Shown piece by piece: positions 9,172 to 20,466 of a DNA stretch of 64,000 nucleotides. The notes below the pieces were generated by a model. The model was not told the origin of the DNA. It worked only from the letters and a program-made list of their open reading frames with translations, and did not search any database. The DNA comes from Karstenula rhodostoma CBS 690.94 (taxonomy: Eukaryota; Ascomycota; Dothideomycetes; Pleosporales; Didymosphaeriaceae): positions 399,375 through 463,374 of the forward strand of contig MU001505.1 of assembly GCA_010093485.1 (NCBI GenBank). Reading direction: 5' to 3'. The translations under genes and the position numbers were made by a program. Each line of letters begins with the position of its first letter. Position 1 is the first letter of the stretch.

Positions 9172-10059
9172 TCAAACCTCAGGATCTTCATTCGGGACAC
9201 CAACCTCGTCATGATAGACCAGCTTGTCCCTGCGCCTCCATTGACCATACTTGTCCATAATATGTTGAAGTCTGGTGTGGTCCCGACAGGTGCGTACATC
9301 CCACTGACCCTCGATGATAGAGCCCCATGGGTGTCCAGAGCGGTTCCGTGGGACTTCGAAAGTATCTATATTCACGTGGTCAGCCAACACACATCTAGAC
9401 CTTTGGTAGCCGGAACACTCACCATCCGCCGTGCAAAGTACCACGTTCCTCATATAATCAAAGCAATGCGCCACGTGATCCCCGTGCTGCAGCTGTTCCA
9501 ACGTCACGGAGCTCTCGTTCATCTTCTGGAGCGCCGTGCGCATGGAGGCGAGGCAGTGGAACGCGTGAAACATGCCGATACCGCCTTCGTCGTGTACGGG
9601 ATCCTTGCTGTACAAGCCCGCCGCATCTTTGAACGGCGGCAGAGCGATGAGGCCCCAGCTCTCGGTGAAGGCGTCGCTCCAGAGGTAGTCGTATTTATGG
9701 TTGAAGGACATGTAGCGCGGGTCGGAGCCGTACATCATGTGTTTGTTCGCGGGACCAGACGATACGCGGGGGTCGGGGCCGGTCACGGGCTGGGAGTAGT
9801 TGAGCAGCATAAGGAAGTTGGAGAGTAGCAGTAGAAGGCCGACGATCTCAAGCACGAGGCGCAGCCATTTCCACACGCGACCCCATTTGCTGGGCGAGCG
9901 GGTGGCGAGGCCGGGGTGCAGTAGCTTCTCGTCTTCGCCTTGGAATTCGTGGGACGAGGCGAGCGGGGAGTAGTTACTAGGTTTGGGGGTAGACGGGCGA
10001 TCTTCATATAGTGACATTGTTGGGTAGGGATTGGCGATCCGCTGGGGAGGGTGAGACAT
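9172..10059 (-). CDS. UstYa-like (DUF3328) membrane oxidase
   Basis: Exons 10059-9423 and 9365-9172, joined across a 57-bp GTGAGT...ATAG intron, give 276 aa. Splicing restores the reading C-T-A-D-D-T-F-E, typical of the family. A single membrane helix lies at about residues 62-88 after a cytosolic tail. Both hallmark HxxHC motifs are intact: HAFHC and HVAHC. UstYa-type proteins catalyse oxidative cyclisation, halogenation or related steps in fungal secondary metabolism, notably on ribosomal peptides (ustiloxin, cyclochlorotine-type pathways). No precursor peptide, UstYb partner or other pathway enzyme is visible nearby, so the substrate is unknown. The start could instead be the second Met (10017). 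Confidence 0.88.
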   Translation of the reverse strand: MSHPPQRIANPYPTMSLYEDRPSTPKPSNYSPLASSHEFQGEDEKLLHPGLATRSPSKWGRVWKWLRLVLEIVGLLLLLSNFLMLLNYSQPVTGPDPRVSSGPANKHMMYGSDPRYMSFNHKYDYLWSDAFTESWGLIALPPFKDAAGLYSKDPVHDEGGIGMFHAFHCLASMRTALQKMNESSVTLEQLQHGDHVAHCFDYMRNVVLCTADGECSGYQRSRCVLADHVNIDTFEVPRNRSGHPWGSIIEGQWDVRTCRDHTRLQHIMDKYGQWRRRDKLVYHDEVGVPNEDPEV

Positions 10060-11047
10060 TATCTCCCGTGATGGTTGTCTGATATGTAAGTGACTGTATT
10101 GTTGACTGTTTAGGGTCTAGTGCGCCTTCCTCGTGGGGTCGGCTGGGGAACCAACGGTGAAGTCTTTGTTTGATCGCTCGTATTTGCAGGATCGAGACCG
10201 CATGATAGGGGAAAATCTAGATCTTGGAATCAGATGTTTGTGGAAAGATACGTTCTGGAATCGGACGAGGTGGGTAGAAGTCAGGGTTTGGTCTAGTCCT
10301 AGAAAGGTAATAGCTGGCCAAAAGGGACACAGACGTGGGGAAGAACGACGCCGCATTGCGGTTGTATCCGATAGATATTTCGGAAAAGGAACAAATGATT
10401 GAATGGACGAGGTCCCCATCAGAGCCATCGGAAAATGTACAAATGCCATTATCCCGCAAAGTAACCCGGCGGGCGGAGAAACATCGATGCCCAGATATTC
10501 ACGAGCACTGGAAAAACGGCACTCAGGTGCAAAGCAAGTTAGGCTGGCCCGCATTACATTATCTAATAAGATAACCGGCGAATTCACCGGCCCGATGGTA
10601 CATCCGCTGTTGTTTCGCCATCAGACTTGAATCTCCCAATACCCCAGGTCATCCAATATCCGGCTAATGAGGACTGCATCTACATCGAATCTGCAAACTC
10701 GCGTGTACACGTAGATTGCGGGGAAACTAATATGAACGTTTTCCTCGTTTCGGCACTCGTATCCATGAGTCTGGCCAAGCCAATTGGATCCAAACCGCTG
10801 CGATCAAATGGCGCGCCCGGTCTTTTCCATCTAAGTGGTCGAGTTCAGATGCAATCAAACAAAACCACCATTGATTATGTTATGTAACCCTGGAGCGGAA
10901 TTGCGTGTGTTTGATTGTCTTGGAAGCATTGGCATATGTGTGGGGATGAAAGCCCCGGGACGAGGCAAGTATAAGATCTGGGATCTGGCCTTAGTCGAGC
11001 TCGACTGATCCACGCCGCACTTCCGTCGCAGATCCAGGTCTACCACA
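10060..11047. other. stretch without a supported gene
   Basis: Divergent intergenic region between the UstYa-like gene (minus) and the secreted protein gene (plus). It probably holds both promoters. No exon chain or repeat found. Confidence 0.5.
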
Positions 11048-11627
11048 ATGAACGCCCAAACCGTTTTCTTGGGCGCACTAGCTCTCTTGCCTTTGCTGGC
11101 TTCAGCAGCACCAGTCGAGACGCTGGGCTCGAAACACACAGCTTTCCTTGCGAGCTGCACGTCGACAGAGTGTCCTCTAGGCCTGTGCGATCCCGATGAT
11201 TGTGAGTGAGCCCTCAGCAAATTCCATCGCGATTGAAATTTACGGCCGTACTAATTCTCTCCAAGACAACATCTCCGGCGCCGCATACTTTGTAAACGGC
11301 CCGCCAACCGGCACGACCGCATCCGCAACCGCATTCGCTGTCACTTCAAACTCACGCTGGGAGGGTGTCACACGCAGCGTCACTTGGTCGCGGTACGGCA
11401 GCTTCAAGATTAACATTGACGCCAAAGCGGCGAGCTTGCCAAAGGGAGAAATCGCTGGCCAGGCCACATTGACGGCGACCGGCGCTGCAGACGAGCTGTT
11501 CCTTTGCTTCAAGGAGGGAAACACGAAGTTCAGGACGAATTACCAAGGCGACGCCTATAGCTGTACGGCGGCATACTACTGCCCGAGTATCCAAACGGGG
11601 ACTTTGACGCCGACAACGCCTGCATAG
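11048..11627 (+). CDS. small secreted cysteine-containing protein, 171 aa
   Basis: Exons 11048-11201 and 11266-11627, with a 64-bp GTGAGT...CTAAT...CCAAG intron, encode 171 aa. Residues 1-20 form a signal peptide ending LLASA before APVETLG. The mature chain has six cysteines: three at about residues 37-47 and three near the C-terminus, in C-F-K-E-G and Y-S-C...Y-Y-C contexts. This pattern is common in fungal apoplastic small secreted proteins. No enzyme motif or internal repeat is seen, and there are no Kex2-type KR repeats, so it is not an evident RiPP precursor. A role as an effector or cell-wall protein is possible but not shown. Confidence 0.8.
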
Positions 11628-11740
11628 GAGGGGAGAGCTAGGTCCACAGTCGAGGTGAGGATTTGATGTACATGTAAATATTCTGGAATTATCATCTATG
11701 ATTGTTGCCCCTTCTTGAAACTCTGCGAAAGGGCCGGCGA

Positions 11741-14700
11741 CTAGTTCATCAGTACTTCTCCCTCTTCTGCAATCTCAATCCCCCATCTCATTCTCCCATC
11801 ATCGGTGCGGAACCATCCCAACCGCGTCTTCACATCGCTCTTGAGCAGTCCTTCGACCCCGTACTTCTCGACCGCAGCGAGCAATCTCTCACTTCCAGCC
11901 ACAAGGACCAGCACATCCGCAATGGACTCCACATTGCGACGCAGATCGCCGAAGAACCATCTTTGGAACGCGCAAACAACGATGGTGGTGAGAGCGAGCC
12001 AGATGAGCAAGGCCACGCACAGCCACACCGCCTTCGGGTTCATGTGCAGAACCTCCACGCGTGTCGACATTGTTGCGCTGGCCGTGCGATTCGTGTTCGG
12101 TGCGGGAAGCTCGCTGACCTTCTTGGCACGTGTTCCATCGGGATTGAACTGGGGGAACGTCTCGTTTGCGGCACCAAGGCCGTCTTGGTTTGCGCCGATG
12201 TGTTGATATGCCCAGCCGCCTGTCTTGAGCGAGTAGGTGCTGCTCACGTAGTGTTGAAAGAAGAGCGTGAAGATCTTCTGCGTGCTCTCCAGCATGTAGT
12301 CTAAATCGAGTAGTGCTGTCGGGTCTCTGTCTGCTTGGACGTACGCGGCGTATGACATGAAGTCGAGGTTGAGCCCAGTTACATTGTCTGCGATGTTGAA
12401 CACCATATCGGTAAATCCATTAACTAATGGTGGGCCGTGATTGGCGCCGGAATTGGAGAGACTCGCCAAACGTGAGGCTCGGAGTAGCGAATTCATGAAG
12501 AGGACACCATAACTAACGTACGGTTAGCGGATAAATTCTTGGGGATGGGGAAACGTAGAATATTACCTGGTTGTGAGATTTTGCATCACCATGGGTGGGC
12601 AGGGGTATTTCGGATTGCACAAGTTGCTGGTGTCCTTGATTTCCTTCTTCACTGCTGGATCATTCGAATCAGACAAGTCATGGAGAACGAACGCGTCACT
12701 CCAAGCGCTATCGTCGGGAGTAGGTTCTCCCAATATGTGATATGACAGGACACGGCCAGCCTGTTTGCTGATCACGATATTTGCTTCGGCCTTCTCAAAA
12801 ACCGGCATGCACTTTACTGCTTGGATCTTCGGGATCTTCGGGAAGTAAAGGGTGCTTTGCTCACTCATGAGGCCGTCCTGGGGGGCGCCATCTCCTGTTA
12901 TCCATTTTACAGTGAAGTTGTTAAGGGATGCGGATACGTATTCAGACGTATTCGCAAAATCTTGCGTCCAGAAGCCAAAGGCTAACGGCTGGGGGACAGT
13001 GTCGTTGAGTGAAGAGTCCGTGTGGTTGTAACAACAGGTGACATATCTAGAATCTGGCATCGCCGGACCTCCGAGCATTCTGGTGTTCAGCGTGTTGACT
13101 TCACTAGTCTTATTTGTCCTAGAATCAGTCCACGTCGTGTTAGAGTTCCAATCGGTGCTGCCGTTTCTGATCTCTTCTGGTTGATAGCACTCAACTCTTC
13201 CGCGGATGGCGGGGGTTGTCAGTGTGATATTGATTAGCGAGCCATTTGCGTCCAGTTGGTCGGAGTGAGTTTCATTAGTGGTCGTCTGTCTGTTCTTGAG
13301 CTTTGATAGATCGACCGGGACGAAACTCCAACCATCCTTGCTCCAGTTCGGCTCGGATCCATTCAATGTAGCTTGGATCACGCCCGAGTAAAGCCAGTTG
13401 TTCGTCAAATTGCCGAAGAGATCCTCGAGTACTGTGCCTACATATTCGTATCCATAGGCTCCGCGAGATCCACCGTATGTTGGAGGATACGACTCGTTTA
13501 CCATTCGAAGGTAGGGGACTTGTCGTAGCTCGAGGCTCCTATTCAAATCGACAGCATCGTTTATGACACCAGTGGTTTGCTCGAACAGGGCGGACGTGGC
13601 AATGGTAACTATCGAAAGACATATTAGCTATGAGTTAGAAGCTCTCCTTTGACAAGACTCACATGCTTGTGCTAGGAACGTTCCAAGCGTTACGAGCGAC
13701 AGCAGCCAGTGTTTGTTCTTCGCGGCCTTTCCCGTGGCCCACAGCCAGTACGTTGACTGGTACGAAACGTATGCGCCCCGGGAGATCTCTCTAGGAGCTT
13801 GTGACATGGAAACATAGGGCTGTAGAGATCTGAATGTGACGTCCAACGCATTCCACCAAAGACCGAGAAGAACGGCCAAGGTAGTTGGAATGATCGAAAA
13901 GGGGGTAAAGCTGCCCAAGCGACCCAGGGCGTTGATGTTGAGCTGATAGGTAAAAAACCCTTTTTTCAAATCTGAGTCGCTCGCGAATCTGTGAACGACC
14001 GTAATCGCCATTATCAGAAGTGTGATGAACAGGATTAGGCCTAGTAGAGCTCGTATCTTTATCCAAAAAGGCGACTCCTTATCCGCTAGGGTGGGAATTC
14101 TGGGTGCGGGGTCTATAAAAATTAGATTGCGAAGCTGGAGGGGTGAAGCGTTGAGCATTACCGGATGATTCGGGCTGCCCATGCTTGGAGACTTCCTGCA
14201 GGTGTCCGTGAGAGGTCGAAAAAAATCGACCTTTCAAGACCGATCTCAGCTCTGCTGTTGATGCTTGATCTAGGTCACGAAGCGAAGCCAAGATTGAAGG
14301 ACTTGATGAGACAAGAGATACGGTACCCAATACTGTTGCGGGTTCGTGAGTCAGATGTAGCGGCCTTCGCCTGATTGTGGAGAGCCAGATTACTCCTAGC
14401 ATGGTGAAGAAGCAGAAGGCAAAAAGAGCCACTAGAGCAGCAGCAGCTTCCATACGTACTGTGATTCTTCGTTCTGATGCCATCGCACTACCTGTGACCC
14501 CTTCGCTCTGGGATGCACCACGAACGTCAAGAGAAGTTCGGAGGAGTTCACCAAAATGGCGTCTTTGTACTCGTGCAGCTAGTTCCGGCAACTTCGTATC
14601 ATTCATCATCTTGTAAAAGTCGAATTCATACTGTGTAGCGAGCAATGCCATAGCTCCAGAGGAGACGGCCGGGCCCATGTTCAGCTTCGGGATGACCATA

Positions 14701-16204
14701 TCCCAGTATGGGTCGGTATATGCCTTGATGAAGTTCGACGTTTTCAAGACACTTGGTGGGACTTCTTGCTGTGCTTTCTGGAACGCGCCAGTATCGAAAT
14801 TGATGTGGAAGTCGCTGGCGGACGTCGAAACACGAACTGGGATGCTCGCCATTGTGTGTCTCGATTCGCACAGATAACTTGACACAGTGAGATTGGGCAA
14901 AAACTTTACCGTTGAGTTCGAGAACGAATCAAAGCCGGGCTTGATCCACTGGCTGCTCATGAACATGATTTCATCGCCTAAGCATTTGTCGTTGTGGATC
15001 GGTTTCCATGGTTTCCCATTGTAATCATAGTTTGAGGAAGTGTGAGCATACTCATTTTTGTAAACAAAGGTGTCCAGATCGGACCATGACCCGAGTTCCC
15101 AAGCATTGAAAGCGCTGGAGTCACTGGCGTTGAAGGTCATGTTGTACTTGCAACCTTCGTCGTTTTCCAGGCGTATGGATAGACGATACTCATGAACAGA
15201 CATGTTGTAATAGTCGTATGTGTAGTCCCACATGTTGGTGGCGGCGAGCGTCATTGGGGAGCACTGTAAGTTGTTTCGGAACACAGTGGTTTCAGCTTCC
15301 CAAGTCTGGGGCGTGGAGATGTATTGAGCTTCCCAAGGCTCTGCTGCAGATCCATCGGGCCAGAAAGGGAGAACTGCATACTCATCAGAGATCCAAGGCG
15401 ATGTGGTCACGTCTTGCAGAATGGCCCCAGTAGTCCGAAAATACGTGTCGCGTTTCACAGACGGCTCCAGAGCTGAATCTTTGTCGGGGATCATTCTCTT
15501 CATCTCCAGTGGCTGCCATATCTTAGTCTCCTCAGAAGCGAGGAGCGCAGAAGACAAAGAGATAATGACGGAAGATAGGACGAGCACGACTGAAGCCCAA
15601 ATGACGATCCAGCTTCTTTTCCCTCCGTTGTGCTTCTTGTTGAAGGCATGAGCGAAAGCAGTCCAGACTTGCCGTGGACCCTCCAAGATGGTTCTTGATG
15701 CGGGTGGGACGGCTCCAGGAGGCCGTGCGAGGCGTGCGAAAGGTTCAGTGCGCTGGATGTCGTTGAACAGCATCGTGATGAGCTGGGCCCACAAAACCGC
15801 TACGAGCGTAGGAGCGAACCGCCAGCCGACCACGGCAGACGATTCCGAACAAAGTCCATTATTCTTGTGAGACCTCCAATAGAGAAGACCAACAACAATT
15901 CCGAGGATCAGAGAGGTTGCGGTGGGGATCCAGACCAAAGACCAACGCAAAGTGTACGGGCGCCATTCTGCAGCTGCATACAATTAGCGTGCCCAAGGGC
16001 TTGAAGTGGATTCTTACAAGTGGGAGTCTTAGATGTGCCGCTGCTCGCAAGGGATCTGTCGACTGAAGCTACTGAGTGTGCTGCGATTTTCGCACTCTTT
16101 TCGTTGTTGGGATCGAGAGCATCGCTTTCCTTGGGGTAAGTCGGCGGTGAGATTCGGGAGATTCGGATATCTTCAGGCCGGTGCCTTGCGTCTGCCATCT
16201 CCAT
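11741..16204 (-). CDS. double DUF3433 multi-pass membrane protein, 1420 aa
   Basis: Five exons (16204-16018, 15973-14162, 14112-13663, 13608-12567, 12512-11741) join in frame to 1420 aa. All four introns are 44-54 bp with GTAAG/GTGAG/GTAAT donors. After a cytosolic N-terminus (about 60 aa), two DUF3433-type modules follow. One starts at AEWRPYTLRW, the other near residue 680; each has paired membrane helices and a conserved PF-LA or LQPYVSMS segment. Each module is followed by a large region rich in N-x-S/T sequons (extracellular or lumenal) and another helix; the last helix is near residue 1335. The family is fungal, often expanded, and of unknown function. The 49-bp intron at 14161-14113 is needed to fuse the halves. 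Confidence 0.88.
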
Positions 16205-17560
16205 AGCAGGACCGTCTTCCCGTCGCGTCGCCGAGTGTTTAGTATGTGAATTGTAGGCGCCTGAAATTCTTATTGAAATTAAGATGTCGAGATAAGCGCC
16301 AAGGTCAGGCCAACCGCCTCATCGTTGGACTCTGGACTCTCTAACGCTTGACTAGCAGGGAATGGGGGCGCGTTTCAGCCCTCTCAACTCGCACGAAAGC
16401 GGAGCAGTGGACCATCAACACTGCCCATTATTTGCCACCACACGGCAGCCGCACGAAAGCGTATCCAATTAGCTCACGAGTACCTTGGACTTGCGCGAAG
16501 AGGTGGGAATGGAGCATGTATCTAAAATGTTACAGTTCTCGCGAAAATCCTCCTACCTCATGCGCTCAGAGGTTGAAACTGGGGCGGCGATACAATCGTC
16601 CGATCTTAAGATACCACAAACGCAGACATCGTTGCACCCGCCTCCGGCTCTGGGGCGAATGCTTACTGCGCAACATACCTTAACCGCAACGTCTACTGCA
16701 CGGCAATCTCATTGCTGGCATGTGAACATAGTGTTTATGGTTGTCGCGGTACGATGCAAGAGGTTTGGACCGTGAGCCAGGGTCGGCCCCATCACTCGGT
16801 CAACGAACGCGAATCGCGAACCAATCTCATGAGTGTTCCGGTATAGCCATAACTACGCATAACACGATAATCGAGATGAGGTCAGCCAGGACCGGGCAGA
16901 GAGAGATGGAACCTTGAACCTACAGATCACGTGATGAAACCTCGGGCGCTCATTCCGAGCGACCCAACTGACAAAGAAAAGGCGACTAGGAACTTAACAA
17001 CTGTATCATCGATCCAGTTCTCAGTTCTGACACCACACTATAATTTTTGGCACCCTCCTGAGTTCTTGTACTGCGTTGTTGGCGTTTTGCCGCGGCTTGC
17101 AAAAGCGCGTGCAGTGTCACATTCGACACCACACTATCCCTGCATTCGAAAGTGGATCGACATCTCAATAGTTTTCACTGGTAGTCTTGGTTCGGGACCA
17201 ACTCACTGTATTTGGTTCCAAACGACATAGGCTCACTACACATAAGGACTTGGTTGGCGTTGCTGGCCCTGCCATGAGGTTTTGACCTGGTCACGAGATC
17301 CCTCACATGTATTGGGTCCCCTCGTATGTGACTACTGACTAAACATAGCACTAGAAACAAATATCAAGCGAAGCTGCAAGGAAGCCCAGTGCGCATCGCA
17401 TTTCTCAGGCTTCCCAGAGGTGGGTCGTACCACTGTCTGCAGACTTGCATCTAGTAACCAACCACCACACAACTTTGTAACTTCATCTATAACTATATTT
17501 TGCCTACCCTGCTGGAAAAACACAGGCGTCGCTTTTTAGTCTTCGTCGCAGTCCACAAAT
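16205..17560. other. stretch without a supported gene
   Basis: Upstream region of the DUF3433 gene followed by about 1 kb with no family match, no exon chain and no obvious repeat. Confidence 0.5.
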
Positions 17561-17609
17561 CCAAAGACGGAGTGGTCCCCAAACTGCACCCATCGCCCTT
17601 CGGTACGAG

Positions 17610-18650
17610 CCACCAAGACCCCCATCGTTAGAAGCGCTTCAAAGACATCACTCTGCTGCACGTTTCCCACCAGATACGCCAGGACTTCGGGCCAATCTAT
17701 TTGCAAACACCGCTACACATCGACCTCGGCCATGCCACGACTTACCTGCAAGCTTTCTACTCCCTCCAGCGCTCCTCGGACGCCGACTCCACAGCACTAA
17801 AATGCCGCATAGCCACCAACACGAGCGCATACATCCCCTCCACAGGAGCTGCCACGCCAGCCTTCGACATCAAGCCTTTGCCCCACCACCTCTATGGTCG
17901 TCTTTACATGCACAATACTAATCACGCTAGACTGCATCTCCCCGCACGTACTCATCTGACTGGACTGTTCCACGGAACCTCCAATCCTTCCATCTGGATT
18001 ACGAACCATCCGCAACCTCGAAAACCAGCTACCCCCGTAGACACCCACAATGCTCCACAAAATCGCTCTAGAAAGAACCTAGAACTTCCCCTCAGGCGAG
18101 GCACTAGGCGCATTCCGCGCCTCCGCCATCGCCCCGAAAGGGGTGATAGGCGGATACCTCAGCGGTAATGTTCTCGACGTCCACGGCGGACAGCTCCGCC
18201 AAATAGACGCCGACGGCGTGGAATTCATGGCGCTCTCCCTCGTCTCCGCCGGCCCCTAGCACGGGGGCCGAGAACCTCGTCCGAAGCGACTAACGCGCTG
18301 AGCGATGCGGTGACGAAGAACGCGTAGCGCTACGGCGGTGCTTCACCCAGCTGGAGTGCTTCATCGGGTGCATATTGCACGACTTCCAAGCCGCCGGCGC
18401 AGACGGCAACACGGTGCTCTTCTACAACGCCACTGCCTTCTGAACCGCCGCCGAAGAGTTACCCTAGCCCATCTATCTCCCACGACGCAACCCCAAGATC
18501 ATAAAGAAGCTATATAACCCCCACGAGCGACCACCTCTTCAGCGCGCTGGGCATCGTCACCGGGCGTCCTACCGTTTCCCGGGTGAACTTCGTCATCGGC
18601 CACATGATCCCCTACCTACGATATCTACCGCGACCACAGCGCAATGTTCC
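17610..18650 (+). pseudogene. degenerate unidentified protein gene
   Basis: Protein-like stretches continue across shifting frames: PIYLQTPLHIDLGHATTYLQ at about 17.69 kb, APKGVIGGYLSGNVLDVHGG near 18.13 kb, LECFIGCILHDFQAAGADGN near 18.36 kb, and VNFVIGHMIPYL near 18.59 kb. Each break is a stop or a frame change, and no intron signal bridges them. The order and spacing suggest one gene of about 330 codons that has decayed by small indels and nonsense changes. I do not recognise the family. Confidence 0.5.
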
Positions 18651-19093
18651 CCGGCAGTAGGGAGGCTGGTGCGCGACGACTGCATGCTGAAGATAGTTAT
18701 GCCGAACGAAAGAACGCGCTGTTTGCTGTGTGCGATGGTTGTGGGCGTCGACTACTCGTTTGAAAGCATGGCTAATGCGTGTGTGTGGTTGGGTTGTTGG
18801 GGCGAGCGTGGGACGGGGCGGGGGAATGCGGTAGGGGTGGTTGAGGGGGTGTGTGAGAGGGAGGGGGAAGTGCGTAAGGTAAGTGGGTGGGGAGTATGTG
18901 CTGTACAACAAAAACTTCGAGGAGAAGGAGAGGAGTGTAGTGTAAGAACGTACGCACGTGTGCAAGGGGCTGTCAAGGCATCGAGCACGGGGTAGCCACT
19001 CCTACTGCAAAGGAAACATGTGGGTAAGTGCCAGGTTCAAAGATTCCAAGTCCCTCAAGTATGTATCTATCCTTCCACAATCCCCATCCCCCT
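18651..19093. other. G-rich stretch without a supported gene
   Basis: The plus strand is rich in GGGT/GTGT runs (about 18780-18900). It is probably 3'-flanking sequence of the minus-strand gene that ends at 19094. Confidence 0.45.
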
Positions 19094-20113
19094 CTAACCC
19101 TGCCACACCAAAACCCAAACCAATACCCCCCCACCCCCCACAATAACAACCACAAACACCACAAACAAATACCCCAATAACCACGCATCCCCCGCTCTGA
19201 ACCTGCTATCCTCCCACACCTCCCTTCCCCCGCCGAGATCCCACCGCCGCCGCGCCCGACGCGACCCATACACGTCGAGTCCCTCGAATTCAGCATCGCT
19301 GTCTGATTCCGGCCCGGGCTCGAGATCGGGGAACGGCTCGGGGGCGTGTTTGTAGCGCGGGGAGAAGAATGACGGGGTGGGCGCGAGGGGGGAGACGATG
19401 GGGGAGATGGTGGAGGGGAGGAGGGGGGTGCGTTCGTCTGCGGGATGGCGGCGACGGTGTGTGTGCTGTGAAGCGTTCTCCAGGTTTTCTGCGCGCGGGG
19501 ACGGACTGGCGGGTATAGCTTGCGCGGCGACTGTTTGCGGTGCTGGAGACACGGGCGGAGAAAGCTGCTCGTCGCGTTGCGCAGTGCGGGAGGTGTAGAT
19601 GTGGTGGATAGCTTCGAGGGCCGCGCGGGCGTGGTGAGTGCCGTTGTTCGAGTCGGTGCTCGAGGAGCTGCTGGACGAGGGACTGCAGTTCTGCGACATG
19701 GCTGCTTGGACTAGCGTTGTGGAGGCGCTGGGTGCTGGGTTCGGTGGGAATATGGGATGCGGGTGGTGGTGGGGCGGAGGTGTAGCGTTGGCTGCGCGGT
19801 TGGGAGCTTGTCCGTTGTTCATGAGGAGATGGACAGGCTGCTGAGGGTGACGCTGGCTCTGTGCATTGAACCGCTCTGGGTTTTCGTGGAAAGTGGAACG
19901 CGTGGGATTGTTGCGGTGACGGCGCGGGGGTGACGGTGAAGCGTGGCCACGCTGTGGCAAACGTGGTGACGGGCCTGGGACTGGGCTGTAGTTTTCTTGC
20001 GCGGGAATGTTCTCATGATAGGGTATTAGGTATGGTTGATTCCCTGGTGCGAAGGGGGTCCAGTTCGCGGAGAGGCTGTCCCAAAAGTTCTTCAGTGAGT
20101 TGAAGCTCGGCAT
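19094..20113 (-). CDS. proline/serine-rich tail-anchored membrane protein
   Basis: A single open frame of 339 aa from the Met at 20113 (MPSFNSLKNFWDSL). The frame stays open to 20311 (405 aa), but the internal start is preferred because the upstream part is not protein-like in composition. Residues are rich in Pro, Ser, His and Asn, with a poly-Ser run, a DERTPLLPS sequence resembling a dileucine sorting signal, and an acidic DLEPGPESDSDAEFEG stretch. One strongly hydrophobic helix lies at the very C-terminus (AWLLGYLFVVFVVVIV onward), so the protein is probably tail-anchored with a disordered cytosolic region. Family not recognised. Confidence 0.6.
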   Translation of the reverse strand: MPSFNSLKNFWDSLSANWTPFAPGNQPYLIPYHENIPAQENYSPVPGPSPRLPQRGHASPSPPRRHRNNPTRSTFHENPERFNAQSQRHPQQPVHLLMNNGQAPNRAANATPPPHHHPHPIFPPNPAPSASTTLVQAAMSQNCSPSSSSSSSTDSNNGTHHARAALEAIHHIYTSRTAQRDEQLSPPVSPAPQTVAAQAIPASPSPRAENLENASQHTHRRRHPADERTPLLPSTISPIVSPLAPTPSFFSPRYKHAPEPFPDLEPGPESDSDAEFEGLDVYGSRRARRRWDLGGGREVWEDSRFRAGDAWLLGYLFVVFVVVIVGGGGVLVWVLVWQG

Positions 20114-20466
20114 GGGATTGAATTGTTGGAGTGAGAGAGCGTTGCGATCAACAGTTTTGCGTAGCGCAAGAAGAGAAGCTGTCGTGTTGGTTCGGTGTTC
20201 GCGGATCCCAGTAGGTTGGAGCAGGTTGAAGCAGTGCGTAGCGCTGGAATTGAAGTTATTTGCCAGGATCACCGCAAACCACAAAGAAACGTGACAGCGC
20301 AGATTGTTCAACTATGGAGAGTTCATGGTAGCAAAATGACTATGTATCTGTCACAACCCCCATCGTAATATCGTCAGATGCTCAGCTCAGACTCACTATA
20401 ACTTACAACAACTCGTGTCTATACAGGTACAAGTCGAGCTCTAGACATACAACATATGGCCAAAAT

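Noticed and set aside
9211..9828. Plus-strand open frame opposite the UstYa-like gene
   Set aside because: It is the antisense shadow of a well-supported minus-strand gene with a validated intron.
11048..11627. Secreted protein as a RiPP precursor for the UstYa-like enzyme
   Set aside because: No repeated core peptides and no KR/Kex2 spacing; six cysteines in a globular arrangement fit a folded secreted protein better.
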